A DNA stretch of 5,264 nucleotides from Propionibacteriaceae bacterium. GTDB lineage: Bacteria > Actinomycetota > Actinomycetes > Propionibacteriales > Propionibacteriaceae. The stretch lies in NCBI GenBank assembly GCA_030544185.1, contig JAUNRO010000234.1, forward strand, positions 1 through 5,264, in the 5' to 3' direction. The notes beneath the pieces are model-generated. The model worked only from the letters and a program-made list of their open reading frames with translations. It ran no database searches and was not told the origin of the DNA. Positions 1 through 5,264 of this stretch are shown piece after piece (position 1 is the first letter of the stretch; every line of letters begins with the position of its first letter). The position numbers were made by a program, and so were the translations under genes.

Positions 1-385
1 TGAGGTCGAGCCCGCCGTCGTCACCGCGGCAATATCCCGCCTCGGTCACGGTGATCGTGATGATCGCCAGCTCGGGCTGGGTCCAGTAGTCCAGCCAGGC
101 CTCGTGGTCGGTCGCCTGGTGGAGGGCGGTGATCGCACCGATCACCTCGGCCTGATCGCCGTCGGCACCGCGGACCAGCAGGGTGTATGCCCCACCTTGG
201 CCGGTCAGCGTGTCGACGAGGGCCGAGTCCCGGCCGGCGAACTCCGCGTACCCCCACTGCGCAGCATCCGGCGCGTGCTCGGTGAACCAGGCCTGGTGGG
301 CGCGGTGGAAGTTGCCGAGGCCGAGGTGCAGCAAGCGCACCGGCGCGGCGGGCCGGGCATCGGCGCGGCTGATCCGGGGCGTCAT
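1..385 (-). CDS. uxuB: Mannitol dehydrogenase-family oxidoreductase, probable fructuronate reductase (partial, N-terminal 128 codons)
   Basis: This gene is cut by the left edge, and only its N-terminal Rossmann region is visible. Residues 19-34 carry the family's dinucleotide-binding signature (L-H-L-G-L-G-N-F-H-R-A-H-Q). A second family motif, V-T-E-x-G-Y, lies at residues 113-118. Fructuronate reductase reduces D-fructuronate to D-mannonate with NADH in the cytoplasm. The start is ATG at 385, chosen because a strong AGGAGG ribosome site sits 7 bases upstream and because its ATGA overlaps the uxaC stop. The overlap suggests translational coupling and one transcript with uxaC. The family assignment is firm. 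The substrate comes from context: tagaturonate reductase, mannitol dehydrogenase and arabinitol dehydrogenase share this fold and cannot be excluded from 128 residues. Confidence 0.85.
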   Translation of the reverse strand, partial: MTPRISRADARPAAPVRLLHLGLGNFHRAHQAWFTEHAPDAAQWGYAEFAGRDSALVDTLTGQGGAYTLLVRGADGDQAEVIGAITALHQATDHEAWLDYWTQPELAIITITVTEAGYCRGDDGGLDL

Positions 386-1818
386 CGGGTCGCCTCCTCA
401 GCATCGAGCCGGAACACCTCACGCGGGTTGACCGCGACGAGATCGTGCAGCGTCTCGGCGGCCTCGTCGATCTCCAGGCGATGCTCGACCACGAGCTCGG
501 CGAGGGCCGCGGCGTCCAGGCGGCGCGACATGTCGTGGCGCGCAGGGATCGAGCAGAATGCGCGCGTGTCGTCAATGAAGCCCGAGGACCGCGTGAAGCC
601 CGCAGCCTCGGTCGACTTGCGGAACCGTTTGATCGCGTCCGGGGAGTCGAGGAACCACCACGGCACCCCGAGATAGACCGACGGATAGAACCCGGCGAGC
701 GGGGCGAGCTCGCGGCTGAACGTCGTCTCGTCCATGGTGAACAGCACGACCTTGAAGTTCGGGTGGGCACCATAGGCCGACAGCATCGGCTGCAGCGCCC
801 GTGTCGCCTCCACCGCGATGGGGATGTCGGCGCCGACGTCGGCGCCGAACCGCTGGAAGGTTTCGGCGTGGTGGTTGCGGAACACAGCCGGATGCAGCGT
901 CATCGTGAGCCCGTCGTCACAGGCCATCCGCGCCATCTCGGTCACCATCCCCCGGCGCAGCACCGCGCACTCGTCGGGGCCGAGCTTGTCCCCGCGCGCG
1001 TCGATGTAGAGCCGTTCGGCCTCGGCCGGGGACAGCACGACCGTGCCCAGGTCGGCGTGCGAGTGGTCGGTGGAGACGGCGCCGCGCTCCTTGAAGTAGG
1101 CCCGGCGGTTCTCCATGGCCGCGACGAAGCCGGCATAGCTGTCCACGTCGATCCCGGTCAGCTCCCCGAGCTCGTCGATGAGCTCGTTCCAGTCCGGCAG
1201 CGCCGGCTCCAGGAACCGGTCGGGACGGAAGGTGGGGACGACCTGCCGGGCGTACCCCTCGGCGCGCAGCGCGCTGTGGTAGCGCAGATCGTCGAGCGGT
1301 GCGTCGGTGGTCGCGAGGACCGTGATGTCAAACTGCTCCATCAGCGCCCGCGGCCTGGCCGACGGCTGGTCGATCCAGGCGGCGATGGTGTCGTAGATCT
1401 GATCGGCCGTCTCCGCCGACGGACGGACGCGCACGCCGAAGATGTCGACCGCCTGCGCCTCGAACCAATAGCGCATGGGGGTGCCGCGGAAGACCGGCCA
1501 GTGCTCGCAGAACGCGCGGAATGCCGCACGGGACTCGGCCTCGGTGAGCGGTTCGGCCTCGCGGCCGCGGCCGAACTGGGCCAGATCGAGCCCGCTCGCA
1601 TGCAGCAGCCGCAGGATGTAGTGATCGGGCGTCAACAGCAGCGACGTCGGGTCGGTGAACGGGATGTCCTCGGCGATCCACTCCGGCGGGACGTGACTGT
1701 GCGGCGAGATGATCGGCAGGTCCGCCACCTGGGCATAGAGCTCACGAGCGACAGCCCTCGTGGCGGGCTCCGCTGGGAACAGTCGGTCGGGATGCAGCTC
1801 GAGGGGTCGGTCGCTCAT
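382..1818 (-). CDS. uxaC: Uronate (glucuronate) isomerase, UxaC family, divergent clade
   Basis: This is a 478-residue cytoplasmic enzyme of the amidohydrolase superfamily, normal length for UxaC. The family interconverts D-glucuronate and D-fructuronate, and D-galacturonate and D-tagaturonate. Visible signatures are the metal-binding H-x-H at residues 40-42 (P-H-S-H-V-P-P), T-D-H at 250-252, L-H-P at 308-310 followed by R-N-H-H at 314-317, P-W-W-F at 386-389, and D-D-T-R at 416-419, where D417 should be the last metal ligand. The first motif differs from the E. coli form (D-Y-H-C-H-L), which places the protein in the other UxaC clade common in actinobacteria. I prefer ATG 1818 over the ATG at 1854 because an AGGG site lies 7 bases upstream and the extra 12 residues look non-conserved. 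The longer start would also run into the candidate operator. It is the first gene of the minus-strand operon and overlaps uxuB by 4 bases. Activity on glucuronate versus galacturonate cannot be read from sequence. Confidence 0.9.
   Translation of the reverse strand: MSDRPLELHPDRLFPAEPATRAVARELYAQVADLPIISPHSHVPPEWIAEDIPFTDPTSLLLTPDHYILRLLHASGLDLAQFGRGREAEPLTEAESRAAFRAFCEHWPVFRGTPMRYWFEAQAVDIFGVRVRPSAETADQIYDTIAAWIDQPSARPRALMEQFDITVLATTDAPLDDLRYHSALRAEGYARQVVPTFRPDRFLEPALPDWNELIDELGELTGIDVDSYAGFVAAMENRRAYFKERGAVSTDHSHADLGTVVLSPAEAERLYIDARGDKLGPDECAVLRRGMVTEMARMACDDGLTMTLHPAVFRNHHAETFQRFGADVGADIPIAVEATRALQPMLSAYGAHPNFKVVLFTMDETTFSRELAPLAGFYPSVYLGVPWWFLDSPDAIKRFRKSTEAAGFTRSSGFIDDTRAFCSIPARHDMSRRLDAAALAELVVEHRLEIDEAAETLHDLVAVNPREVFRLDAEEATR
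393..398 (-). promoter_or_regulatory. Ribosome binding site of uxuB
   Basis: AGGAGG on the minus strand, 7 bases before ATG 385, lies inside the 3' end of uxaC. It is a near-perfect Shine-Dalgarno site and fixes the uxuB start. It would let uxuB be translated both by re-initiation at the ATGA overlap and independently. Confidence 0.8.
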
Positions 1819-1845
1819 GGGGTCACCCTGCCGGGGATTCGCGGC

Positions 1846-1862
1846 TGTTGCCACCGGTTGCC
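1846..1862 (+). promoter_or_regulatory. Candidate LacI-family operator between uxaC and larA
   Basis: The 17-mer TGTTGCCACCGGTTGCC lies in the 111-base divergent gap. It contains the 14-base stretch 1849-1862, which matches the general LacI/GalR operator consensus TGNAANCGNTTNCA at 8 of 10 fixed positions and has a central CpG inside ACCGGT. A 17-mer identical at 14 positions, and differing only at three consecutive central bases, lies upstream of lacI and larE. The site is 28 bases upstream of the uxaC start and 67 bases upstream of the larA start, so one protein could control both directions. Promoter hexamers here are weak: TACGCT at 1890-1895 on the plus strand and TACCCT at 1880-1875 on the minus strand are the best -10-like matches, neither with a good -35. 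Binding is inference. Confidence 0.55.
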
Positions 1863-1919
1863 GGGGGTTTCCGCAGGGTACGCCGGGTCTACGCTGGAGG
1901 GACGACCGGGCGTACCTCT

Positions 1920-1925
1920 AGGAGG
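1920..1925 (+). promoter_or_regulatory. Ribosome binding site of larA homolog
   Basis: AGGAGG followed by AGCG and then ATG at 1930. The spacing of 4 bases is short, but the purine run continues to 1927. It decides the start of the LarA-like gene and rules out the long upstream extension of that frame, which would run antisense through uxaC. Confidence 0.8.
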
Positions 1926-1929
1926 AGCG

Positions 1930-3210
1930 ATGAACATCACCTGCGAGACAATCGGCGGGCCGCACCAGCAGGTCACCGCAGAAGAACTCGACGGGCTGGT
2001 CGCCCGGCAGCTCGCAGAGGTGCCGTTGGAGGGCAAGAGGGTCGTGCTGGTGATCCCGGACGGCACGCGCAGCTGCCCGCTCCCGCTGCTGTTGCGCACG
2101 ATGCACCGGCACCTGGTCGACCGGGCCGGCGAGGTGACCGCGGTCATCGCGCTGGGGACGCACTCCTATATGGAGCCCGACGAGATCGCGCGCATGGTCG
2201 GCGCGACCGGTGACGAGGACCCGGAGACGCAGGTCAAGGAGACCTATCCGGGGATGCGGATCGTGAACCACGAGTGGGCCGACCCGGACATGCTCGTCCA
2301 GGTCGGAACGATCCCGGCGGCGCGGATCGCCGAGCTGTCGGAGGGCCGGCTGGAGCAGGACGCCAACATCGTGATCAACCGCCACGTCGTCGAGTCGGAC
2401 TATGCGATCGTCGTCGGCCCCGTATTCCCGCACGAGGTGGTGGGGATCTCGGGAGGCAACAAATACTTCATTCCGGGGGTAGCGTCCCAGGAATTCATCG
2501 ACATGACCCACTGGGTCGGGGCGCTGATCACCAGCTATTCGATCATCGGGACCACGGGCATCACCCCGGTGCGGGCGATGATCGAGGGCGCGGCGCTGAT
2601 CCCGACGACCCGGCTGGCGCTGTGCCTCGTCGTGCAGTCCGGCTCGGGCGAGATCGAGGCTGCGGCGTTCGGCACCGCGGAGGACGCCTGGGCCGCCGCG
2701 GCGGAGATCGCGGCGGAGACCCATGTGAACTATGTCGAGCAGCCGTTCCAGCGGGTGATCTCGTGCATGCCCACGCGTTATGAGGACATCTGGACCGCGG
2801 CAAAGGGGTTCTATAAACTCGAGCCGGCCGTGGCGGACGGCGGTGAGGTCGTGATCTATGCCCCGCACGTCACCGAGGTGTCGGAGACCCACCACGAGAT
2901 CTATGACATCGGTTATCACTGCCGCGACTATTTCGTGAAGCAGTGGGACAAGTTCTCCGGGATCCACTGGGGGGTGCTCGCGCACTCGACCCATCTGCGC
3001 GGCCAGGGCACCTATGACGCCGAGACCGGCGAGGAGAAGCTGCGGCTGCGGGTGACCCTGGCCACGCGGATCCCGCGCGAGGTGTGTGAGTCGATCAACC
3101 TCGGCTATCTCGATCCGGACGAGGTCGACCTCGAGGTGCTGGCGCAGGAGGAAGGCACCGTCGTGATCCCCAACGCCGGGGAGATCCTCTATCGGCTGCG
3201 CGAGTCGTAA
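1930..3210 (+). CDS. LarA-superfamily nickel-pincer 2-hydroxyacid racemase/epimerase, substrate unassigned
   Basis: This is a 426-residue soluble protein, the usual length for LarA. In lactate racemase, a lysine covalently holds the nickel-pincer nucleotide, one histidine binds nickel, and two histidines move the C2 hydride and proton. Counterparts are visible: D44-G-T-R47 (LarA R75), H78 in A-L-G-T-H (LarA H108), H168 in P-H-E (H174), K178 in G-G-N-K (K184), H194 in T-H-W (H200) and K292 in A-A-K-G (K298). The spacings 168-178-194-292 match LarA 174-184-200-298 exactly. The residues before K292 are I-W-T-A-A, where LarA as I recall has Tyr-Gln at the substrate, so lactate is unlikely. The gene is divergent from the uronate operon and close to larE, which favours a sugar-acid 2-epimerase; mannonate/gluconate is the leading guess. 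The family call is firm and the substrate is inference. Tyrosine is encoded by TAT in 14 of 15 cases. The 3' end converges on lacI. Confidence 0.9.
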   Translation: MNITCETIGGPHQQVTAEELDGLVARQLAEVPLEGKRVVLVIPDGTRSCPLPLLLRTMHRHLVDRAGEVTAVIALGTHSYMEPDEIARMVGATGDEDPETQVKETYPGMRIVNHEWADPDMLVQVGTIPAARIAELSEGRLEQDANIVINRHVVESDYAIVVGPVFPHEVVGISGGNKYFIPGVASQEFIDMTHWVGALITSYSIIGTTGITPVRAMIEGAALIPTTRLALCLVVQSGSGEIEAAAFGTAEDAWAAAAEIAAETHVNYVEQPFQRVISCMPTRYEDIWTAAKGFYKLEPAVADGGEVVIYAPHVTEVSETHHEIYDIGYHCRDYFVKQWDKFSGIHWGVLAHSTHLRGQGTYDAETGEEKLRLRVTLATRIPREVCESINLGYLDPDEVDLEVLAQEEGTVVIPNAGEILYRLRES

Positions 3211-3213
3211 TTT

Positions 3214-4245
3214 CTAGCGGCCGGGCGCCGGGCCCGTCGAATCCCGGACGACCAGCCGCATCGGCACCACGATGGGGCCGTCGTGCTGCCACTTCGCGCC
3301 GGCCGCGAGGGCGATGACGTTCGAGGTCGCCAGCGCCCCGAGCTGCAGCATGGGGGCGCCGATGGACGTGAGTCCCGGCGTGACCAGCCCGGCGGGCATG
3401 GTGTTGTCGATCCCGATGATGCTCAGCCGCTCCGGCACAGTGATCCCCATCGCGCCGAGCGCGTGCATGAGCCCGATCGCCATCATGTCGTTGTAGGCCA
3501 TGATCGCCGTCGCCCGGGATCCGAGCACCTCGTCGGTCGCAGCGCGGCCTCCAGACACCGTGGGGGCCGTGGCCGGGATCCGCACGACGTTGAGCTCCAA
3601 TTCCAGCGCGGCCTCCCGCATCGCGCGCCAGCGGATGCCGTCGGTCCAGGAGTTCTCTGGCCCGGCCAGATAGCCGATGCGGGTGTGGCCGAAGGATGCG
3701 AGATGCTCGACCGCCCGGCGGACTCCCCGACCGTTGTCCGGCACCACCCCCGCCAGACCGGACGCGGCCCGGTTGACGAGCACGAGCGGGACCTGTTTCG
3801 CGAGCATCCGCAGCTGCTGGTCGGACAGGCGTGGGCTTGCGAGCACGGCTCCGACCAGCGATGGGATCAGGCGGTTCAGATGATCCTTCTCCCGCTCGCC
3901 CGACTCCTGGGTATCAAGCAGCACCAACGACTGCCCGCGCTCGCTCGCGGCGCTCTCGGCCCCACGGATCACACCGAAGTAGGCAGGGTTGGTGATATCG
4001 GAGACCGCCAACGCGATCAGGTGATTGTCCCGGCGGGTGACCGGCGGCGTCGGGAGGTCGGCGTGATAGCCCAGGCGCTCTGCCACCTCGCGCACGTGGT
4101 GGGCCATCCGCGCACTCACGCGGCCGGGGCGGGAGAACACCCGGCTCACGGTCGAGGCGCTGACCCCGGCCACCTCCGCAACGTCATAGATCGTGACCGA
4201 GCGGGGAATCGGGGGCCCCGTAACGGCTGGGGCTTCATTGCTCAC
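3214..4245 (-). CDS. LacI/GalR-family transcriptional regulator with an unusual hinge
   Basis: This is a 343-residue DNA-binding repressor. The N-terminal helix-turn-helix is canonical (V17-T-I-Y-D-V-A-E-V-A-G-V-S-A-S-T-V-S-R-V-F37). It is followed by the third helix ending in L-G-Y and a periplasmic-binding-protein-like effector domain from about residue 65, including T-N-P-A-Y-F, A-Y-N-D-M-M-A-I-G and I-G-I-D-N. The hinge segment has normal length but lacks the usual P-N-x-x-A-x-x-L helix and holds three prolines instead (L-P-T-P-P-V). I chose GTG 4245, the closest in-frame start codon before the HTH. No good ribosome site precedes it; GTG 4260 is an alternative. A candidate operator lies 33 bases upstream, next to a -10-like CATAGT on the minus strand, which suggests autoregulation. 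The effector is probably a uronate or aldonate pathway intermediate, inferred from neighbours only. Confidence 0.92.
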   Translation of the reverse strand: MSNEAPAVTGPPIPRSVTIYDVAEVAGVSASTVSRVFSRPGRVSARMAHHVREVAERLGYHADLPTPPVTRRDNHLIALAVSDITNPAYFGVIRGAESAASERGQSLVLLDTQESGEREKDHLNRLIPSLVGAVLASPRLSDQQLRMLAKQVPLVLVNRAASGLAGVVPDNGRGVRRAVEHLASFGHTRIGYLAGPENSWTDGIRWRAMREAALELELNVVRIPATAPTVSGGRAATDEVLGSRATAIMAYNDMMAIGLMHALGAMGITVPERLSIIGIDNTMPAGLVTPGLTSIGAPMLQLGALATSNVIALAAGAKWQHDGPIVVPMRLVVRDSTGPAPGR

Positions 4246-4272
4246 GAATCCAGTCAACACCAAGACGCCGAC

Positions 4273-4278
4273 ACTATG
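4273..4278 (-). promoter_or_regulatory. Candidate -10 element of the lacI-type gene
   Basis: CATAGT on the minus strand matches TATAAT at four of six positions and lies 27 bases before GTG 4245. No convincing -35 hexamer sits 16-18 bases upstream. The candidate operator (4279-4295) would fall exactly in the spacer between -10 and -35, which fits autorepression. Support is weak. Confidence 0.3.
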
Positions 4279-4295
4279 GGCAACTCTTGGCAACA
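4279..4295 (-). promoter_or_regulatory. Candidate LacI-family operator between lacI and larE
   Basis: Read on the minus strand this is TGTTGCCAAGAGTTGCC. It shares 14 of 17 positions with the element at 1846-1862, including TGTTGCCA at one end and GTTGCC at the other, with the same spacing. It lacks the central CpG and fits the general LacI consensus less well (6 of 10 fixed positions). It lies 33 bases upstream of lacI and 74 bases upstream of larE, in their divergent 124-base gap. The rest of that gap shows no other clear regulatory element. Confidence 0.5.
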
Positions 4296-4369
4296 CGTTC
4301 CCGGCTCGGAGCGCAGCGTGCCGCGATCTGGGGTTCGGGCGGCTGGCGGGCAGTGCCAGACTGGGCGGT

Positions 4370-5212
4370 GTGGAGCTGACCGCCGAAACCAGAGCCCTGT
4401 TCGACCGCGTCGCGCAGCAGTTGCCCGCCACCGGCCGGCTCGGCGTGGCCTATTCGGGCGGGGTCGATTCGGCGACATTGGTGGCTGTTGCGGTGCGTGC
4501 ACTCGGGGCTGGGCGGGTGGTCGCGGTGCTGGGGGTGTCGCCGTCCCTGGCCGCCTCAGAGCGGGCCATCGCACACCGGGTCGCGGCCGATATCGGGGCC
4601 GAGGTCGTGGAGATCGAGACGCACGAGGGTGCCCGGCCGGATTATGTCGCGAACGGGCCCGATCGGTGTTTCCACTGCAAGGACGAGCTGTTCAGCGCGA
4701 TCTCGGAGTCGGCCGTCGCGGACTTGGGGCTGAGCGCCGTCGCCTATGGGGAGAATGCCGACGATGCCGTCCGTCCCGATCGGCCGGGCGCGCGGGCCGC
4801 CGGGGAGCACGGTGTGCTGCGCCCGCTCGCGGCGGCGGGCTTGTCGAAGGACCAGGTGCGGGAGCTCGCGCGCGGGCTCGGGCTCGCGGTGGCGGACAAG
4901 CCCGCCGCGCCCTGCCTCGCGTCGCGGATCCCGCATCACTCACCGGTGACCGCGGAGAAGCTCGCACAGGTGGAACAGGCCGAGGCTGCGGTCCGGGCGC
5001 TGGGGTTGAGCGACTGCCGGGTGCGCCATCACGGGGAGGTGGCCCGGGTCGAGGTGCCGGTCGACGAGCTCGGTCTCGTCGTCGCGCGGCGCGCGGAGGT
5101 GCTCGGCGCCGTGCGGGGAGCGGGGTTCCGGTTCGTGGCTGTCGACCTCGCGGGGATCCAGTCCGGGGCGTTCACGCTGCCACTCGTGCGGGTCCAGGAT
5201 CGTCGTGGTTGA
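4370..5212 (+). CDS. larE: ATP-dependent sulfur insertase LarE for nickel-pincer cofactor synthesis, three-cysteine type
   Basis: This 280-residue cytoplasmic enzyme of the PP-loop ATPase (N-type ATP pyrophosphatase) family adenylylates pyridinium-3,5-biscarboxylic acid mononucleotide and inserts sulfur to make the pincer ligand of LarA. The PP-loop S-G-G-V-D-S is at residues 29-34. Further family motifs are C100-F-H-C103, Y-G-E-N at 126-129, P-C182-L-A-S-R and R217-V-R-H-H-G. C182 is the counterpart of the sacrificial Cys176 of Lactobacillus plantarum LarE. The added C-x-x-C pair marks the type that, in Thermotoga maritima, binds a [4Fe-4S] cluster. GTG 4370 is chosen because conserved sequence begins soon after it; the upstream in-frame extension overlaps lacI antisense. 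No Shine-Dalgarno is seen, so translation may be leaderless: CAGACT at 4357-4362 is a weak -10 candidate at the right distance. It presumably serves the LarA homolog of this window. Confidence 0.93.
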   Translation: MELTAETRALFDRVAQQLPATGRLGVAYSGGVDSATLVAVAVRALGAGRVVAVLGVSPSLAASERAIAHRVAADIGAEVVEIETHEGARPDYVANGPDRCFHCKDELFSAISESAVADLGLSAVAYGENADDAVRPDRPGARAAGEHGVLRPLAAAGLSKDQVRELARGLGLAVADKPAAPCLASRIPHHSPVTAEKLAQVEQAEAAVRALGLSDCRVRHHGEVARVEVPVDELGLVVARRAEVLGAVRGAGFRFVAVDLAGIQSGAFTLPLVRVQDRRG

Positions 5213-5264
5213 GCGGGGTGCGGGGTCGGCGAGCCACGGCAATGCGGTCCCGGACATCAACCTC
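5205..5264 (+). CDS. Start of a downstream gene overlapping larE, possibly larB (partial)
   Basis: A GTG at 5205 overlaps the end of larE by 8 bases and opens a frame of 20 codons without a stop to the window edge (V-V-E-R-G-A-G-S-A-S-H-G-N-A-V-P-D-I-N-L). AGGA at 5196-5199 lies 5 bases upstream, a plausible ribosome site. Overlap with larE suggests the same transcript. The NPN cofactor also needs LarB (carboxylase of nicotinate adenine dinucleotide) and LarC (nickel insertion), so one of them is expected here. The final D-I-N-L could precede the R-T-G motif of short LarB proteins, but 20 residues cannot settle identity. The call rests mainly on context. Confidence 0.4.
   Translation, partial: MVERGAGSASHGNAVPDINL

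Noticed and set aside
1915..1925. Small inverted repeat CCTC-TAG-GAGG covering the LarA ribosome site
   Set aside because: A 4-pair stem with a 3-base loop is too weak to claim translational control.
445..1929. In-frame 5' extension of the LarA-like reading frame giving a protein of about 920 residues
   Set aside because: The extension runs antisense through the well-supported uxaC gene, has low-complexity Arg/Gly/Asp-rich composition typical of antisense high-GC frames, and a proper ribosome site marks ATG 1930.
1918..2994. Long minus-strand open frame opposite the LarA-like gene
   Set aside because: It is a shadow frame of a gene with exact catalytic-motif conservation, and its translation is Arg/Asp/His-rich without any recognisable domain.
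3222..3236. GC-rich hairpin CGGGC-GCCGG-GCCCG at the convergent junction as a terminator
   Set aside because: The stem is only 5 pairs, it lies inside the lacI coding end and has no T-tract. Such short inverted repeats are common by chance at this GC content.
4193..4369. Upstream in-frame start for larE
   Set aside because: It would add 59 residues that overlap the start of lacI antisense and cross the candidate operator. LarE homology begins just after GTG 4370 and the 280-residue length fits the family.
4246..4431. Longer N-terminus for the LacI-type regulator from ATG 4431
   Set aside because: It would overlap larE antisense and add 62 residues before a helix-turn-helix that normally lies near the N-terminus.

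Overview
The window is high-GC, gene-dense DNA with GTG starts at several genes. The protein sequences look actinobacterial, but no taxonomic marker is present, so the genus is open. There is no RNA gene, mobile element, CRISPR array or large repeat. Five well-supported genes are visible, plus the first codons of a probable sixth.

Left part, minus strand (1-1818): a uronate isomerase (UxaC clade) is followed, with a 4-base ATGA overlap, by the first 128 codons of a mannitol-dehydrogenase-family oxidoreductase, most likely fructuronate reductase (UxuB). Together they would convert D-glucuronate to D-fructuronate and then to D-mannonate. The operon runs off the left edge.

Centre, plus strand (1930-3210): a LarA-superfamily protein is divergent from uxaC across a 111-base gap. 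LarA enzymes use the nickel-pincer nucleotide (NPN) cofactor to racemise or epimerise 2-hydroxyacids. The catalytic residues known from lactate racemase are present with the same internal spacing. The residues near the substrate differ, and the gene sits beside uronate genes, so its substrate is probably a sugar acid and not lactate.

Right part: a LacI-family repressor (3214-4245, minus) converges on larA with a 3-base gap. It is divergent from larE (4370-5212, plus), the sulfur insertase that builds the NPN cofactor. A short open frame overlapping the end of larE (5205 onward) may be the start of another cofactor gene such as larB.

Working model (inference): the window encodes a hexuronate catabolic module that contains a nickel-pincer epimerase and part of its cofactor pathway. 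One attractive reaction is D-mannonate to D-gluconate, because these two are C2 epimers and a gluconate 2-epimerase is known in the LarA superfamily. Both divergent promoter gaps carry a near-identical 17-base element (14 of 17 identical), a good candidate operator for the LacI protein. If so, one regulator links the uronate genes, the epimerase and the cofactor gene.
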